Source: Oscillospiraceae bacterium (GTDB lineage: Bacteria > Bacillota > Clostridia > Oscillospirales > Acutalibacteraceae). Taken from it: 10,324 bases of DNA. Each line of letters begins with the position of its first letter. Within the stretch, counting starts at the first letter, position 1. The notes beneath the pieces are model-generated. The model made no database searches. It was not told the origin of the DNA and saw nothing but the letters and a program-made list of their open reading frames with translations. Where the stretch lies: assembly GCA_022508705.1 (NCBI GenBank), contig JAFLUO010000067.1:1-10324 (forward strand), written 5' to 3'. Position numbers and translations under genes: made by a program. Positions 1 through 7,038 of this stretch are shown in pieces.

Positions 1-970
1 TGTCAATTCGGCTGATTTTAAGAGACATTTTCCCGTTTTCCATTCGGGAAAAGTCAAGAAGTTCTTCGACAAGCTCTGTGAGACGCTCGCTTTCATTTAC
101 AATGACGTTAATTCCTTTTTCGATAATTTCTTTATCTCCGTCAGAAGAACGAATTGTCTCCCCCCAGCCTTTAATAGCCGTAAGAGGTGTGCGCAATTCA
201 TGAGAAACCGTGGAGATGAATTCATTTTTGAGCTGTTCGGACTCATTTATTTCGTGAGCCATGTGATTTATCGTCTCACAAAGCTGACCTATTTCATCAT
301 TATATTTATATTTTTCAATGGAAACGTCAAAATCGCCGTTGGCAATTCTGTCTGCAGTTTCGTTGATTTTCTTTACGGGATTTATAATTGAACGGATAAA
401 GAAAGCACCCGAAGTTATTACAAGCAGAATGATGAACAAAGCCACTAAGGCAACAATAATATAAATAAAAGTAAGCTGGCGGTCAATGTCCTGCAAAGAA
501 ACAATATATCTTACAGCAGCGGAAGAAATAACGTCACTCTGCGGCAACATGTAAGTCTGCGCGATTATTTTTTCGTTGTTGGAATTTTTTCCTATCCATT
601 CGCCAAACTTTCCGTCTGCCTTGGCGTAGTTGTAATCAGGATATTTTTCATTTTTTACCGAAAAGCCTGTGGAAGAAACGATCACTTCACCGTTTGTGTC
701 AATAATCCAAACCTCCATAACGCTTTTATCGGCATAATTTTCCACAAAGGTTCTTGCGGTTTTAATAAACTGATCTTCCGAAGAAAGTGAAGTTTGATTA
801 AAATATGACAGAACTACATCTGATGAACGTGATTCAAGAGTAAGCCTTGCCGCATTATAATAATGCAAGCGAAGAATAACACAAAGAACAACAGCAAATG
901 CAATGATAATAATTATAATGCTTGAAAGCACCGTTACAATCCACCGTTTTACTATACTGTTTTTTACCAT
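1..970 (-). CDS. Membrane sensor histidine kinase, N-terminal part (C-terminus beyond the left edge)
   Basis: A two-component sensor kinase; 323 codons are visible, read from an ATG at 970-968. Seen: an N-terminal membrane segment (about residues 11-33, isoleucine/valine rich), an extracytoplasmic region of roughly 130 residues, a second membrane segment (about 167-190), a HAMP linker (about 190-240, with INPVKKI), then a HisKA dimerisation domain with the H-box FISTVSHELRTPLTAIKGW, whose phosphoacceptor is His257. The frame stays open to base 1, so the ATP-binding HATPase_c domain must lie outside the window. The start is supported by a GGTGA upstream, and the ATG at 984 hits a stop after two codons. 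It lies 38 nt downstream of the response regulator and is almost certainly its partner. The extracytoplasmic region resembles the Cache/PAS-like sensor layout by size only; its ligand is unknown. Kinase identity is certain; the stimulus is not. Confidence 0.95.
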   Translation of the reverse strand, partial: MVKNSIVKRWIVTVLSSIIIIIIAFAVVLCVILRLHYYNAARLTLESRSSDVVLSYFNQTSLSSEDQFIKTARTFVENYADKSVMEVWIIDTNGEVIVSSTGFSVKNEKYPDYNYAKADGKFGEWIGKNSNNEKIIAQTYMLPQSDVISSAAVRYIVSLQDIDRQLTFIYIIVALVALFIILLVITSGAFFIRSIINPVKKINETADRIANGDFDVSIEKYKYNDEIGQLCETINHMAHEINESEQLKNEFISTVSHELRTPLTAIKGWGETIRSSDGDKEIIEKGINVIVNESERLTELVEELLDFSRMENGKMSLKISRID

Positions 971-1008
971 TACTTTCACCGCATTTCTAATAAGGATTTA
1001 CAGTAAAA

Positions 1009-1719
1009 TTATACAATCCATTTATATCCCATTCCCCAAACCGTTATGAGATGAACTGGAGAAGACGGTTCATTCTCAACCTTATTTCTCAGTCTGTGAA
1101 TGTTAACGTCTACGATTTTTTCATCTCCGAAATAAGTGTCACCCCAAACGAATTTTAAAATATCGCTTCTGCTCAACGCAGCATTAGGATTTGAAAAGAA
1201 ATATTCCATTATTTGAAATTCTACCTGAGTTAAATCAACGGGCTCGCCGTTTTTGGTGAGAGTGTGACTGCGCAAATCAATAGTAAATTCATTTAAAGTA
1301 ACAGCGTTGCTTTCGGTTTCACTAGCATTGTCCGCCGCCTCATTTGTCAGCGTAACTCTGCGGTAAACTGCATCAATTCTCGCCATCAATTCCGACGGAG
1401 AAAATGGCTTTGTAACATAATCGTCAGCTCCGACTAAAAGCCCTGTAACTTTATCCATTTCCTGAGTGCGTGCCGTAAGCATTATAATTCCTATACGCTT
1501 ACTTTTACCTCTCAAATACTTACATACCTCAAGTCCGTCCGCGCCCGACATCATAATATCAAGAATCGCAATGTCTATCTCCCCACAATTGCTGTCAAAC
1601 AAGGTCATAGCTTCTGTTCCGTTAGACGCTTCAAGAACCTCATAACCGCTACGGCGAAGATTTATAACGACGAAATCTCTGATAGATGCTTCGTCCTCTG
1701 CTATCAATACTTTTTTCAC
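1009..1719 (-). CDS. OmpR/PhoB-family response regulator
   Basis: A cytoplasmic DNA-binding response regulator of 236 aa, the normal length. Receiver domain (1-120): acidic pair E8/D9, phosphoacceptor D54 in ILDIMM, T82 in MLTAR, and K104 in GADDYVTKPF. A linker rich in Asn, Glu and Ser (about 122-138) leads to a C-terminal winged helix (about 140-236) with the recognition-helix motif VDVNIHRLRNKVE and the closing motif VWGMGYKW. The start codon is GTG, with an ideal AGGAGG five bases upstream. That SD overlaps the TAG stop of the preceding lipoprotein gene (9-nt gap), so the two are probably translationally linked. The histidine kinase follows after 38 nt. It groups with many clostridial VanR/RegX3/PhoP-like regulators, but the sequence alone does not name its regulon. 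Confidence 0.96.
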   Translation of the reverse strand: MKKVLIAEDEASIRDFVVINLRRSGYEVLEASNGTEAMTLFDSNCGEIDIAILDIMMSGADGLEVCKYLRGKSKRIGIIMLTARTQEMDKVTGLLVGADDYVTKPFSPSELMARIDAVYRRVTLTNEAADNASETESNAVTLNEFTIDLRSHTLTKNGEPVDLTQVEFQIMEYFFSNPNAALSRSDILKFVWGDTYFGDEKIVDVNIHRLRNKVENEPSSPVHLITVWGMGYKWIV

Positions 1720-1728
1720 TGCGCCCTC

Positions 1729-3096
1729 CTAAGATACAACAACAAAATTATCCTTAATTTCCTGCTTGGAAATATACTCGTTTGATTCGTATTTATATCC
1801 GTAGACATAAGCATCTCCGTCAAAAAGCAGGTCAAAATTGTATCTGTTATCGTCCCAATCGGATTTTGAAAATGTCATGATTGAGAAAAGCTTATCTGAA
1901 ATTTCGCCGTTCTCAACAGAATAAAAAACAAGCAATGAGCTGTTTGCATTGTAAACTGCGGTAATATTTGAAATCCAGTCCTCATTAAAAATAAAATAAT
2001 AGTTATTCGTTTTATTATAAAGAGTTTGAAGTACGGGAACAATTTCCTGATTTTGAAGCTGTGACCAAACAACAAGATTAAGAGGATTTGTTTTACTGTC
2101 AGGGCTTGTTTCTATTCGCTTACTGTACGGAAGCTCATACAGAGTCGGAATCTCAATAAGACCGTCGGAATTTATATCAGCAGAATATAATTTGCTTGAT
2201 CTTGCCGTCGGCAGTGTCTCATTTTCCCCTTTACTGTGAAGAGGAAAAGTAATTTTGCCGTCGGCTACGGAATACTGAATTATGTCGGTAACGTATGCCG
2301 CCTCGCTTAAAATACCGTCAACATAAATTCTTGAATACTGTTGTTCATCAGTATTCACAAAATCCGAAGCGACTGCTACAATATCCAGCATACCAATAAG
2401 CGAAAACGATGTATCAAAATCAACGGAACAATCGTCATTAAAGGTTATGAGTCTGCCCGTAGTTTTATTTGAAGCGTCAGAAATACTTACGGTTGAAAGG
2501 AAAATATCGTCTGCTCCGTCACCGTTAAAGTCAGAAACATACAGTTTAGTAAAATCTTCTGTTTTTAACAGCGTCATTGCACTGTTACTGAATTTATAAA
2601 GAGTAAGAATTCTGTTACCCACAAGAGTTAGAGTTTCATTTGCAGAAGAATCCGGGTTTAAGTTTGTCCATGAAACGAGAACTTCATAATTGCCGTCACC
2701 GTTTATATCGTTAAAATCAACCTCATAAATCTCCTCAGCAAGACCCACAAGAACAGAAACATTTTTCCAATCATTTCCGTCATGCTTAAACACCGCTATA
2801 CGAGCAAAATTATCGACAGAAGGGTCAGAATAGAACACTAATCCGTCATCATTACCGTCTGAGTCAATGTCAAAAATAATATAAGATGAGCGGTTTTCAC
2901 CCTTGATAGGCGTTTTCATCTGAATCAGTTCATTACTGATAGTTTTTTCGAAGGCTTGCTGTAAAGAACTGCTTTCGCCGCTTATTTTTGGGGGACGAAT
3001 CAATTCATTGGCAGGCAAAATCGAAAAGCTGCAGCCCGAAAAGCACAGGCAAAGGCAAATTATAACCGCAGTTAAAGCAAATAGCCTTTTTTCCAC
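1729..3096 (-). CDS. Secreted lipoprotein with four VCBS/FG-GAP-like calcium-loop repeats
   Basis: A predicted membrane-anchored extracytoplasmic protein of 455 aa. The N-terminus is a lipoprotein signal: Lys/Arg at 3-4, a hydrophobic core at 5-19 and the lipobox F-S-G-C with the lipidated Cys22. Four aspartate-rich loops follow: DIDSDGNDD (76-84), DINGDGNYE (130-138), DFNGDGADD (189-197) and DINSDGLIE (307-315). Loops of this kind bind calcium between blades of VCBS/FG-GAP beta-propellers in known families. Residues 320-455 lack the motif and I do not recognise them. The start is GTG, with AGGAGG about eight bases upstream. The gene lies 35 nt after cdaR and 9 nt before the response regulator, which suggests co-expression and possibly an accessory sensor role (inference). 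No catalytic motif is visible, so an enzymatic role cannot be proposed. Confidence 0.9.
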   Translation of the reverse strand: MEKRLFALTAVIICLCLCFSGCSFSILPANELIRPPKISGESSSLQQAFEKTISNELIQMKTPIKGENRSSYIIFDIDSDGNDDGLVFYSDPSVDNFARIAVFKHDGNDWKNVSVLVGLAEEIYEVDFNDINGDGNYEVLVSWTNLNPDSSANETLTLVGNRILTLYKFSNSAMTLLKTEDFTKLYVSDFNGDGADDIFLSTVSISDASNKTTGRLITFNDDCSVDFDTSFSLIGMLDIVAVASDFVNTDEQQYSRIYVDGILSEAAYVTDIIQYSVADGKITFPLHSKGENETLPTARSSKLYSADINSDGLIEIPTLYELPYSKRIETSPDSKTNPLNLVVWSQLQNQEIVPVLQTLYNKTNNYYFIFNEDWISNITAVYNANSSLLVFYSVENGEISDKLFSIMTFSKSDWDDNRYNFDLLFDGDAYVYGYKYESNEYISKQEIKDNFVVVS

Positions 3097-3131
3097 TGAC
3101 TGTCCCTCCTATCTTTTAATTTTTTCTAAAA

Positions 3132-4178
3132 CTAATTTTCAGAAGCAGATTCTGTTTCAATATCTGAAGCTTTTACCGTTACCCTGAATTTAGATACGGT
3201 TTCAGGTGTCACCATAATATCGGGAATCTCTGACGATGAAATATTGAAATAGTTAAAACCGTTTGTTATATCTGCAAAATCAATAACAGCAACGGGAATT
3301 GACTTTAGCGTTTCTGCAAGGTCTATCGGCACCGCAGCAGTTATTTTGTCCGGAGAAACTGTATATTCAAGCGTATCTAACGCGAAATTTGCCGGTGCAT
3401 TTTTAAATGTAACCGAGGCAGGCAGCGTTACCTTTTTCAAAACCGGAATTGACATTGTAATGTCTTCACTGCTCTCGCTGTCAATTTCAGAATATTCAAG
3501 CTTTGCTCCGTCTTCTGTAATAATCTGAATTTCAGGAACAACGGTAGTATTTTTTTCAAGCTGTTCAGTAAGGTTTACGTTTGCCACCACTTTGCTGATT
3601 CTGTTAATTTCCGAAGCAGGACCGCTTACGGTAACAGTCTGCTTTGAAAAAACAATATCGCCTAAAATACAGTCTTCGGGAAGAAGAGAATTGATGTCAT
3701 TTGTAAATTCAGCCTGTAAAGGAAGCTCTACCTGCTTGAAAATATCAAAATACACCTCAATATAATTAGAAGATAAAGCAATAATATCAAAATCCTCAGA
3801 ACCGTCTGCAACGGAATATTTAAGCTGAAGTGTTTTCTTTCCTGAGCTGTCAACGTAATTTGTGACTGCTGAAATAACGATATCATCTTTATCAATAGAC
3901 GCTAAAACATATTTTTTGCCTGATACTGTGACATCTACTTTATAATTCGTATCTCCGAAAATTTGAAGATTAAGCTGTTCTGGAACACTTCCGCTCAATT
4001 CAATATTTACGGGAACGTCCGAAATAACCTTTTGTACTATGGGACTTTTCTCAACCGATACCCAAATCCAAAGTCCGAATGAAATCAAGAGCGAAAAAAC
4101 CATCAGTATTTTGTTGTTTCGGATAATGCTCGACAAAGAAAATTTGGATTTTTTAACTTTTATAGGTTTATTGCTCAT
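3132..4178 (-). CDS. cdaR: CdaR (YbbR-domain) regulator of diadenylate cyclase
   Basis: A 348-aa protein expected to regulate CdaA at the membrane. Residues 1-23 are basic and cytoplasmic, a single membrane segment spans about 24-42 (LMVFSLLISFGLWIWVSVE), and the rest is extracytoplasmic. The exterior part reads as three YbbR-like beta repeats, beginning near VPVNIELSG, LPLQAEFTN and LPASVTFKN; other family members carry three or four. An in-frame start 15 codons upstream (4223) exists, but the ATG at 4178 is preferred: it has AGAGGT upstream (4186-4191), and MSNKPIKV begins a typical basic cytoplasmic tail. The gene overlaps the end of cdaA by 11 bases, as expected for a complex-forming pair. 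In Bacillus and Listeria, CdaR binds CdaA and modulates c-di-AMP output; the partner role here is inferred from family and position. Confidence 0.93.
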   Translation of the reverse strand: MSNKPIKVKKSKFSLSSIIRNNKILMVFSLLISFGLWIWVSVEKSPIVQKVISDVPVNIELSGSVPEQLNLQIFGDTNYKVDVTVSGKKYVLASIDKDDIVISAVTNYVDSSGKKTLQLKYSVADGSEDFDIIALSSNYIEVYFDIFKQVELPLQAEFTNDINSLLPEDCILGDIVFSKQTVTVSGPASEINRISKVVANVNLTEQLEKNTTVVPEIQIITEDGAKLEYSEIDSESSEDITMSIPVLKKVTLPASVTFKNAPANFALDTLEYTVSPDKITAAVPIDLAETLKSIPVAVIDFADITNGFNYFNISSSEIPDIMVTPETVSKFRVTVKASDIETESASEN

Positions 4179-5055
4179 TTTTATTACCTCTGAAAATTTT
4201 CTTGAATATACCTGTGTTTTCACTGTCGTCCTTAATAAATCTTTTCATCAGTATTTCACGAAGGTCTCCGTCGGATATTCCTCTGTTCAGAATTCCCTTC
4301 TCAGCTACCGAAATACTACCCGTTTCTTCCGAAACAACAACTACAATAGCATCGCAAAATTCGCTCATTCCTATAGCGGCTCTGTGACGGGTGCCTAACT
4401 CACTTGAAATGTTAGTATTATTTGTCAGCGGTAAAATGCAACCTGCGGCAACTACTCTGCCATCCTCAATAATTGCAGCGCCGTCGTGCATAGGTGCTTT
4501 CGGGAAGAAAATATTTCCAATAAGCTCAGCAGAAACGGTTGCGTCAACTAAAGTGCCTGTATCTATTATTTCACCAAGCATTGTATCTCTTTTAAAAACA
4601 ATAAGCGCGCCTATTTTTTTATCGCTCATTTCGGCACAGGCTTTACAAACTCCGTTAATAGACGAAACAATCTTTTCTTTTTTAAAGATATTATCTTTGT
4701 TTACAAAATTAAAAATATTAAGTTTTGAAACCGAGCTTCTGCCCACACTTTCAAGAGCATGGCGAATTTCAGGTGAAAAAATGATGATAAGAATAACGAG
4801 CAAGTCGTTAAATACAAAGCTTAAAAGATATTTGCTGACCTGCATTTCAAAAAGAGAAACAAAAGCATAAAGGAAAACCAGCAAAATCGCGCCTTTTACA
4901 AGCTGAATTGCCTTAGTTTCACGGATAAGCTTTATTGCACTGTAAATCAAAAATGCTACAAGCAAAACGTCAAGTACATCAGAAATTTTATCAAACGAAA
5001 GAATTGCCTGCTTAAAATCCTGTAAAAAGTCGGAAAAAACAGAAAGCAAATACAT
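4168..5055 (-). CDS. cdaA: Membrane diadenylate cyclase CdaA (c-di-AMP synthase)
   Basis: Condenses two ATP into cyclic di-AMP, the second messenger that controls potassium and osmolyte transport and cell-wall homeostasis. The 295-aa protein begins with three hydrophobic segments (about 28-44, 55-73 and 82-94), followed by a DAC domain (about 110-270) with both diagnostic motifs: DGA at 191-193 in MHDGAAII and RHR at 223-225 in GTRHRAAIG. Length is slightly above the roughly 273 aa of B. subtilis CdaA because of a Lys/Asn-rich tail. The open frame extends to 5151, but that would add 32 residues encoded by the upstream palindrome and would begin before the predicted transcription start; MYLLSVF at 5055 matches the family N-terminus and has AAAGGGTG upstream. 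cdaR overlaps its end. glmM, the usual third gene, does not follow. Confidence 0.96.
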   Translation of the reverse strand: MYLLSVFSDFLQDFKQAILSFDKISDVLDVLLVAFLIYSAIKLIRETKAIQLVKGAILLVFLYAFVSLFEMQVSKYLLSFVFNDLLVILIIIFSPEIRHALESVGRSSVSKLNIFNFVNKDNIFKKEKIVSSINGVCKACAEMSDKKIGALIVFKRDTMLGEIIDTGTLVDATVSAELIGNIFFPKAPMHDGAAIIEDGRVVAAGCILPLTNNTNISSELGTRHRAAIGMSEFCDAIVVVVSEETGSISVAEKGILNRGISDGDLREILMKRFIKDDSENTGIFKKIFRGNKNEQ

Positions 5056-5080
5056 ATTTTTAACACCCTTTACTAAAAAA

Positions 5081-5148
5081 ATACAATATATCGCAAGTGT
5101 CGAAGCGCAAAAACGCACTTTGACACATATATTCACGATATATTGTAT
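5081..5148 (-). terminator. Long palindrome with T-run upstream of cdaA (terminator/attenuator-like)
   Basis: Outer arms ATACAATATATCG (5081-5093) and CGATATATTGTAT (5136-5148) are a perfect 13-bp inverted repeat. Inside lies a second stem, GTGTC (5097-5101) with GACAC (5122-5126), continuing past one mismatch into seven more pairs including G-U pairs. On the minus strand the structure is followed directly by seven T (complement of 5075-5081), the shape of an intrinsic terminator placed between the cysteine desulfurase and cdaA genes. The 3' arm lies in the cdaA leader. A mobile palindromic repeat is an alternative that only genome comparison could exclude. Confidence 0.65.
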
Positions 5149-5170
5149 CATATCTTTCCCTATTTTGCAA
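5142..5170 (-). promoter_or_regulatory. Predicted sigma-A promoter for the cdaA operon
   Basis: On the minus strand, TTGCAA (5165-5170), a 17-bp spacer and TACAAT (5142-5147), with TG one base upstream of the -10 (extended -10). The -35 is within the last codons of the cysteine desulfurase gene and the -10 is inside the outer arm of the palindrome. Predicted start of transcription is near 5133-5136, giving a leader of about 80 nt before the cdaA ATG. The match is good but not experimentally tested. Confidence 0.65.
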
Positions 5171-6296
5171 TTTTTTTAATACAATTTACTAAAAAATCTG
5201 TATCTTTTTCACTTGAAAACCAAGAAGGCGTAATTCTTACTGTTCCGCTTTCAAGAGTATTGAATTTTTTATGTGCCAAAGGCGCGCAATGAAGCCCTCC
5301 GCGAACACAAATACCCTTTTCAGCGAGCAAAGCTGCTGTTTCTTCACTTTGCTTATGCTTTATATTAAACGACAGAACGGGAGATTTTGGAGCTCCGTCA
5401 TAAAAATCTGTATATAAAATAATATTTTCACTTGATTTTAGTTCGTCAAAAATATATTTAATTATTCTGTTTTCATGCGATAAAATATTTTCAGGCTTTA
5501 CCGTTTGCACAAATTCAATTCCTGCCCAAAGTCCCGATATTCCGTGAACATTTGGCGTTCCGCTTTCTAATCTGTCGGGATAAAAAAACGGCTGATTAAG
5601 ACTTTCCGAATTACTTCCTGTTCCTCCTTCAATAAGCGTATTCAAACTGATGTCTTTTGAAATCACCAATAATCCTGTCCCCATAGGTCCGAACAGACCC
5701 TTATGCCCTGCAGAGCAATTGATGTCTATTAAATCTTTTTTCATATCAATAGGCAAATATCCCGCTCCCTGCGCAGAGTCAAGTATAAACAGAATTCCGT
5801 TTTTATGCGCTTCCCTTGCGATTTTTTTAACAGGTGGCATTATTCCGAATACGTTTGAAGAAAGCGTGCAAATTACGGCAACAGTATTTTCCCTAAATAA
5901 ATTCACAAAATTATTTACCGTTTCCGTTTCATCGGGTGTGATTTCTGCAACAGAATATTCGCATTGTCCTAAAGCCTTGAGTTTTTCAAGGGGTCTTACA
6001 ACAGAATTGTGTTCTAAATCGGAAATAACAAAATGTGAGTGGGGTTTACATAAGCCTTTAATTGCCATGTTAAGAGAATATGTGCAGCCTGGGGTAAAGA
6101 CAACGTTTTCCGCATCTGAATTAAAAAGTTGCGCCGCCGCTTCTCTTGCATTATATATCATTTCCGCAGATTTCATGGCAGTTTCATAACCGCCTCTGCC
6201 GGGGTTAGCACAAAATTTTAAAAAGGACTTTTCAACTGCATTTACAACGGAATAAGGCTTTGGGTATGATGTTGCTCCGTTATCGAAATATATCAT
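5160..6296 (-). CDS. NifS-like cysteine desulfurase (class V aminotransferase fold, EF2568-type)
   Basis: A PLP enzyme of 378 aa expected to remove sulfur from cysteine (or selenium from selenocysteine), leaving a persulfide for a carrier. Seen: N-terminal YFDNGATSYPKP, DLEHNS with H96, the PLP-phenol-stacking LDSAQGAG (D173, Q176), the PLP-binding Lys199 in SAGHKG, and the C-terminal RGGLHCAPLAH with Cys337 as likely persulfide-forming residue. The combination fits the TIGR01977 family (cysteine desulfurase family protein) rather than IscS or SufS. The ATG at 6296 overlaps the TGA of the preceding Se/S-carrier-like gene (ATGA), so the pair is translationally coupled and probably functionally linked. 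No IscU or SufU scaffold is nearby, which argues against a dedicated Fe-S role. Substrate preference, S versus Se, cannot be read from sequence. Confidence 0.92.
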   Translation of the reverse strand: MIYFDNGATSYPKPYSVVNAVEKSFLKFCANPGRGGYETAMKSAEMIYNAREAAAQLFNSDAENVVFTPGCTYSLNMAIKGLCKPHSHFVISDLEHNSVVRPLEKLKALGQCEYSVAEITPDETETVNNFVNLFRENTVAVICTLSSNVFGIMPPVKKIAREAHKNGILFILDSAQGAGYLPIDMKKDLIDINCSAGHKGLFGPMGTGLLVISKDISLNTLIEGGTGSNSESLNQPFFYPDRLESGTPNVHGISGLWAGIEFVQTVKPENILSHENRIIKYIFDELKSSENIILYTDFYDGAPKSPVLSFNIKHKQSEETAALLAEKGICVRGGLHCAPLAHKKFNTLESGTVRITPSWFSSEKDTDFLVNCIKKIAK

Positions 6297-6514
6297 TTAA
6301 GCTTCTCTATTCCCGTGTATTTTATTTTGCTATCGTCAAAAGTCTTTTTTACCTCGCTTAAATTTCCTGTTACAATCAAATTGTATCCGCAGCCCTCACC
6401 CTTTTTCGGATTTGGGTTTTTCATCATCCTTGTTTTACAGCCTAAACGTTCAGCCGTATTTTTCGCCTTTATTGCGTAAGTTATTGAATTAAACTTAAAA
6501 TTTACTTTGTCCAT
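6293..6514 (-). CDS. Small Se/S-carrier-like protein (DUF3343 family)
   Basis: A 73-aa soluble protein, a usual length for the family. It shows the pattern of the putative Se/S carrier family (DUF3343, PF11823): an N-terminal strand and helix (FNSITYAIKAKNTAERLG), a middle loop with basic residues, and the conserved GCGYNLIV, in which Cys42 would be the persulfide or selenide carrier. Cys26 is a second cysteine. The stop TGA overlaps the ATG of the cysteine desulfurase gene by four bases, so carrier and desulfurase are likely made together and may exchange sulfur. The start ATG (6514) has AGGGTGGT upstream, and that SD lies in the 3' arm of a terminator-like hairpin. The family function is only putative; I infer the carrier role from the family name and context. 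Confidence 0.82.
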   Translation of the reverse strand: MDKVNFKFNSITYAIKAKNTAERLGCKTRMMKNPNPKKGEGCGYNLIVTGNLSEVKKTFDDSKIKYTGIEKLK

Positions 6515-6520
6515 AAAAAC

Positions 6521-6553
6521 ACCACCCTGTCACATCTTATGCAGCAGGGTGGT
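6521..6553 (-). terminator. Terminator-like hairpin after ispF, overlapping the SD of the next gene
   Basis: Perfect 9-bp arms ACCACCCTG (6521-6529) and CAGGGTGGT (6545-6553) enclose a 15-nt loop. Read on the minus strand the stem is followed by GTTTTT and then, immediately, the ATG of the DUF3343 gene. On the plus strand it is also followed by a T-run. It occupies most of the 47-nt gap after the ispF stop. The SD-like AGGGTGGT forms the 3' arm, so folding would hide that ribosome binding site as well as stop transcription. Confidence 0.75.
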
Positions 6554-6561
6554 TTTTGTTG

Positions 6562-7038
6562 TTATTTTTCAATAAGTGCTACCACGTGTGCGGCAATCCC
6601 CTCTTTTTGCCCAGTAAAGCCAAGACCTTCCTCCGTAGTCGCCTTTACGCTTACAAAGTCAAGCGGGATTTCCAAAGCTTTTGAAATATTTTCACGCATC
6701 TCTAAAATGTAAGGAGCAAGCTTCGGAGCTTGCGCTAAAACAGTAGAATCAATATTTATAACGGTGTATCCCTCATTCTTTAACAGAGAATTAACTTTTT
6801 GCAGAAGAATTAAGCTGTCAGCATTTTTATATTGGTCATCATTATCGGGAAAATGCTTTCCAATGTCGCCGAGAGCCGCCGCACCCAACAGACTGTCTGA
6901 AATTGCATGAAGTAAAACGTCAGCGTCCGAATGACCTAAAAGACCGATATTGTTATTTGGAATTTCCACTCCGCCTAAAATCAGTTTTCTGTTTTCGCAA
7001 AGCTTATGAACGTCATAACCGTGACCTATTCTAATCAT
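6562..7038 (-). CDS. ispF: 2-C-methyl-D-erythritol 2,4-cyclodiphosphate synthase
   Basis: The MEP-pathway enzyme that cyclises CDP-ME 2-phosphate to MEcPP with release of CMP. The 158-aa protein has the zinc ligands in GHGYDVHKL (D9, H11) and GHSDADVLLHAI (H44), then LLGAAALGDIGKHFPD, the nucleotide-binding region NIDSTVLAQAPKLAPY and the C-terminal VKATTEEGLGFTGQKEGIAAH. A GTG start at 7047 is possible by frame but would lie inside the SD AAGGAG (7047-7052); the ATG at 7038 has that SD eight bases upstream and gives the typical MIRIGHGYDVH start. It overlaps the ispD stop by eight bases. A terminator-like hairpin follows. Confidence 0.97.
   Translation of the reverse strand: MIRIGHGYDVHKLCENRKLILGGVEIPNNNIGLLGHSDADVLLHAISDSLLGAAALGDIGKHFPDNDDQYKNADSLILLQKVNSLLKNEGYTVINIDSTVLAQAPKLAPYILEMRENISKALEIPLDFVSVKATTEEGLGFTGQKEGIAAHVVALIEK

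Noticed and set aside
4179..4223. Fifteen-residue N-terminal extension of CdaR
   Set aside because: It would lie wholly within cdaA without an SD, while the ATG at 4178 has AGAGGT upstream.
4391..4870. Plus-strand open frame of 159 codons inside cdaA
   Set aside because: It is the antisense shadow of the conserved DAC domain, which is strongly supported on the minus strand; no SD or recognisable domain.
5060..5087. Plus-strand promoter TTAACA, 16-bp spacer, TACAAT, for an antisense RNA against the desulfurase gene
   Set aside because: The -10 match is a by-product of the palindrome and the -35 is only moderate; no independent support for a transcript.
5121..5149. Plus-strand promoter from TTGACA-like bases at 5120-5125
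   Set aside because: The only -10-like hexamer at suitable spacing (TTGTAT) is weak, and there is no plus-strand gene for it to serve.
5056..5151. Longer N-terminus for CdaA starting at 5151
   Set aside because: It would be encoded by the palindrome and begin upstream of the predicted transcription start; the downstream ATG matches the family N-terminus.
5056..5159. c-di-AMP (ydaO-type) riboswitch in the cdaA leader
   Set aside because: The leader is too short and shows a simple palindrome, not the conserved multi-helix ydaO architecture.
5650..6189. Plus-strand open frame of 179 codons inside the cysteine desulfurase gene
   Set aside because: Antisense to catalytic motifs of a well-supported gene; no recognisable family.
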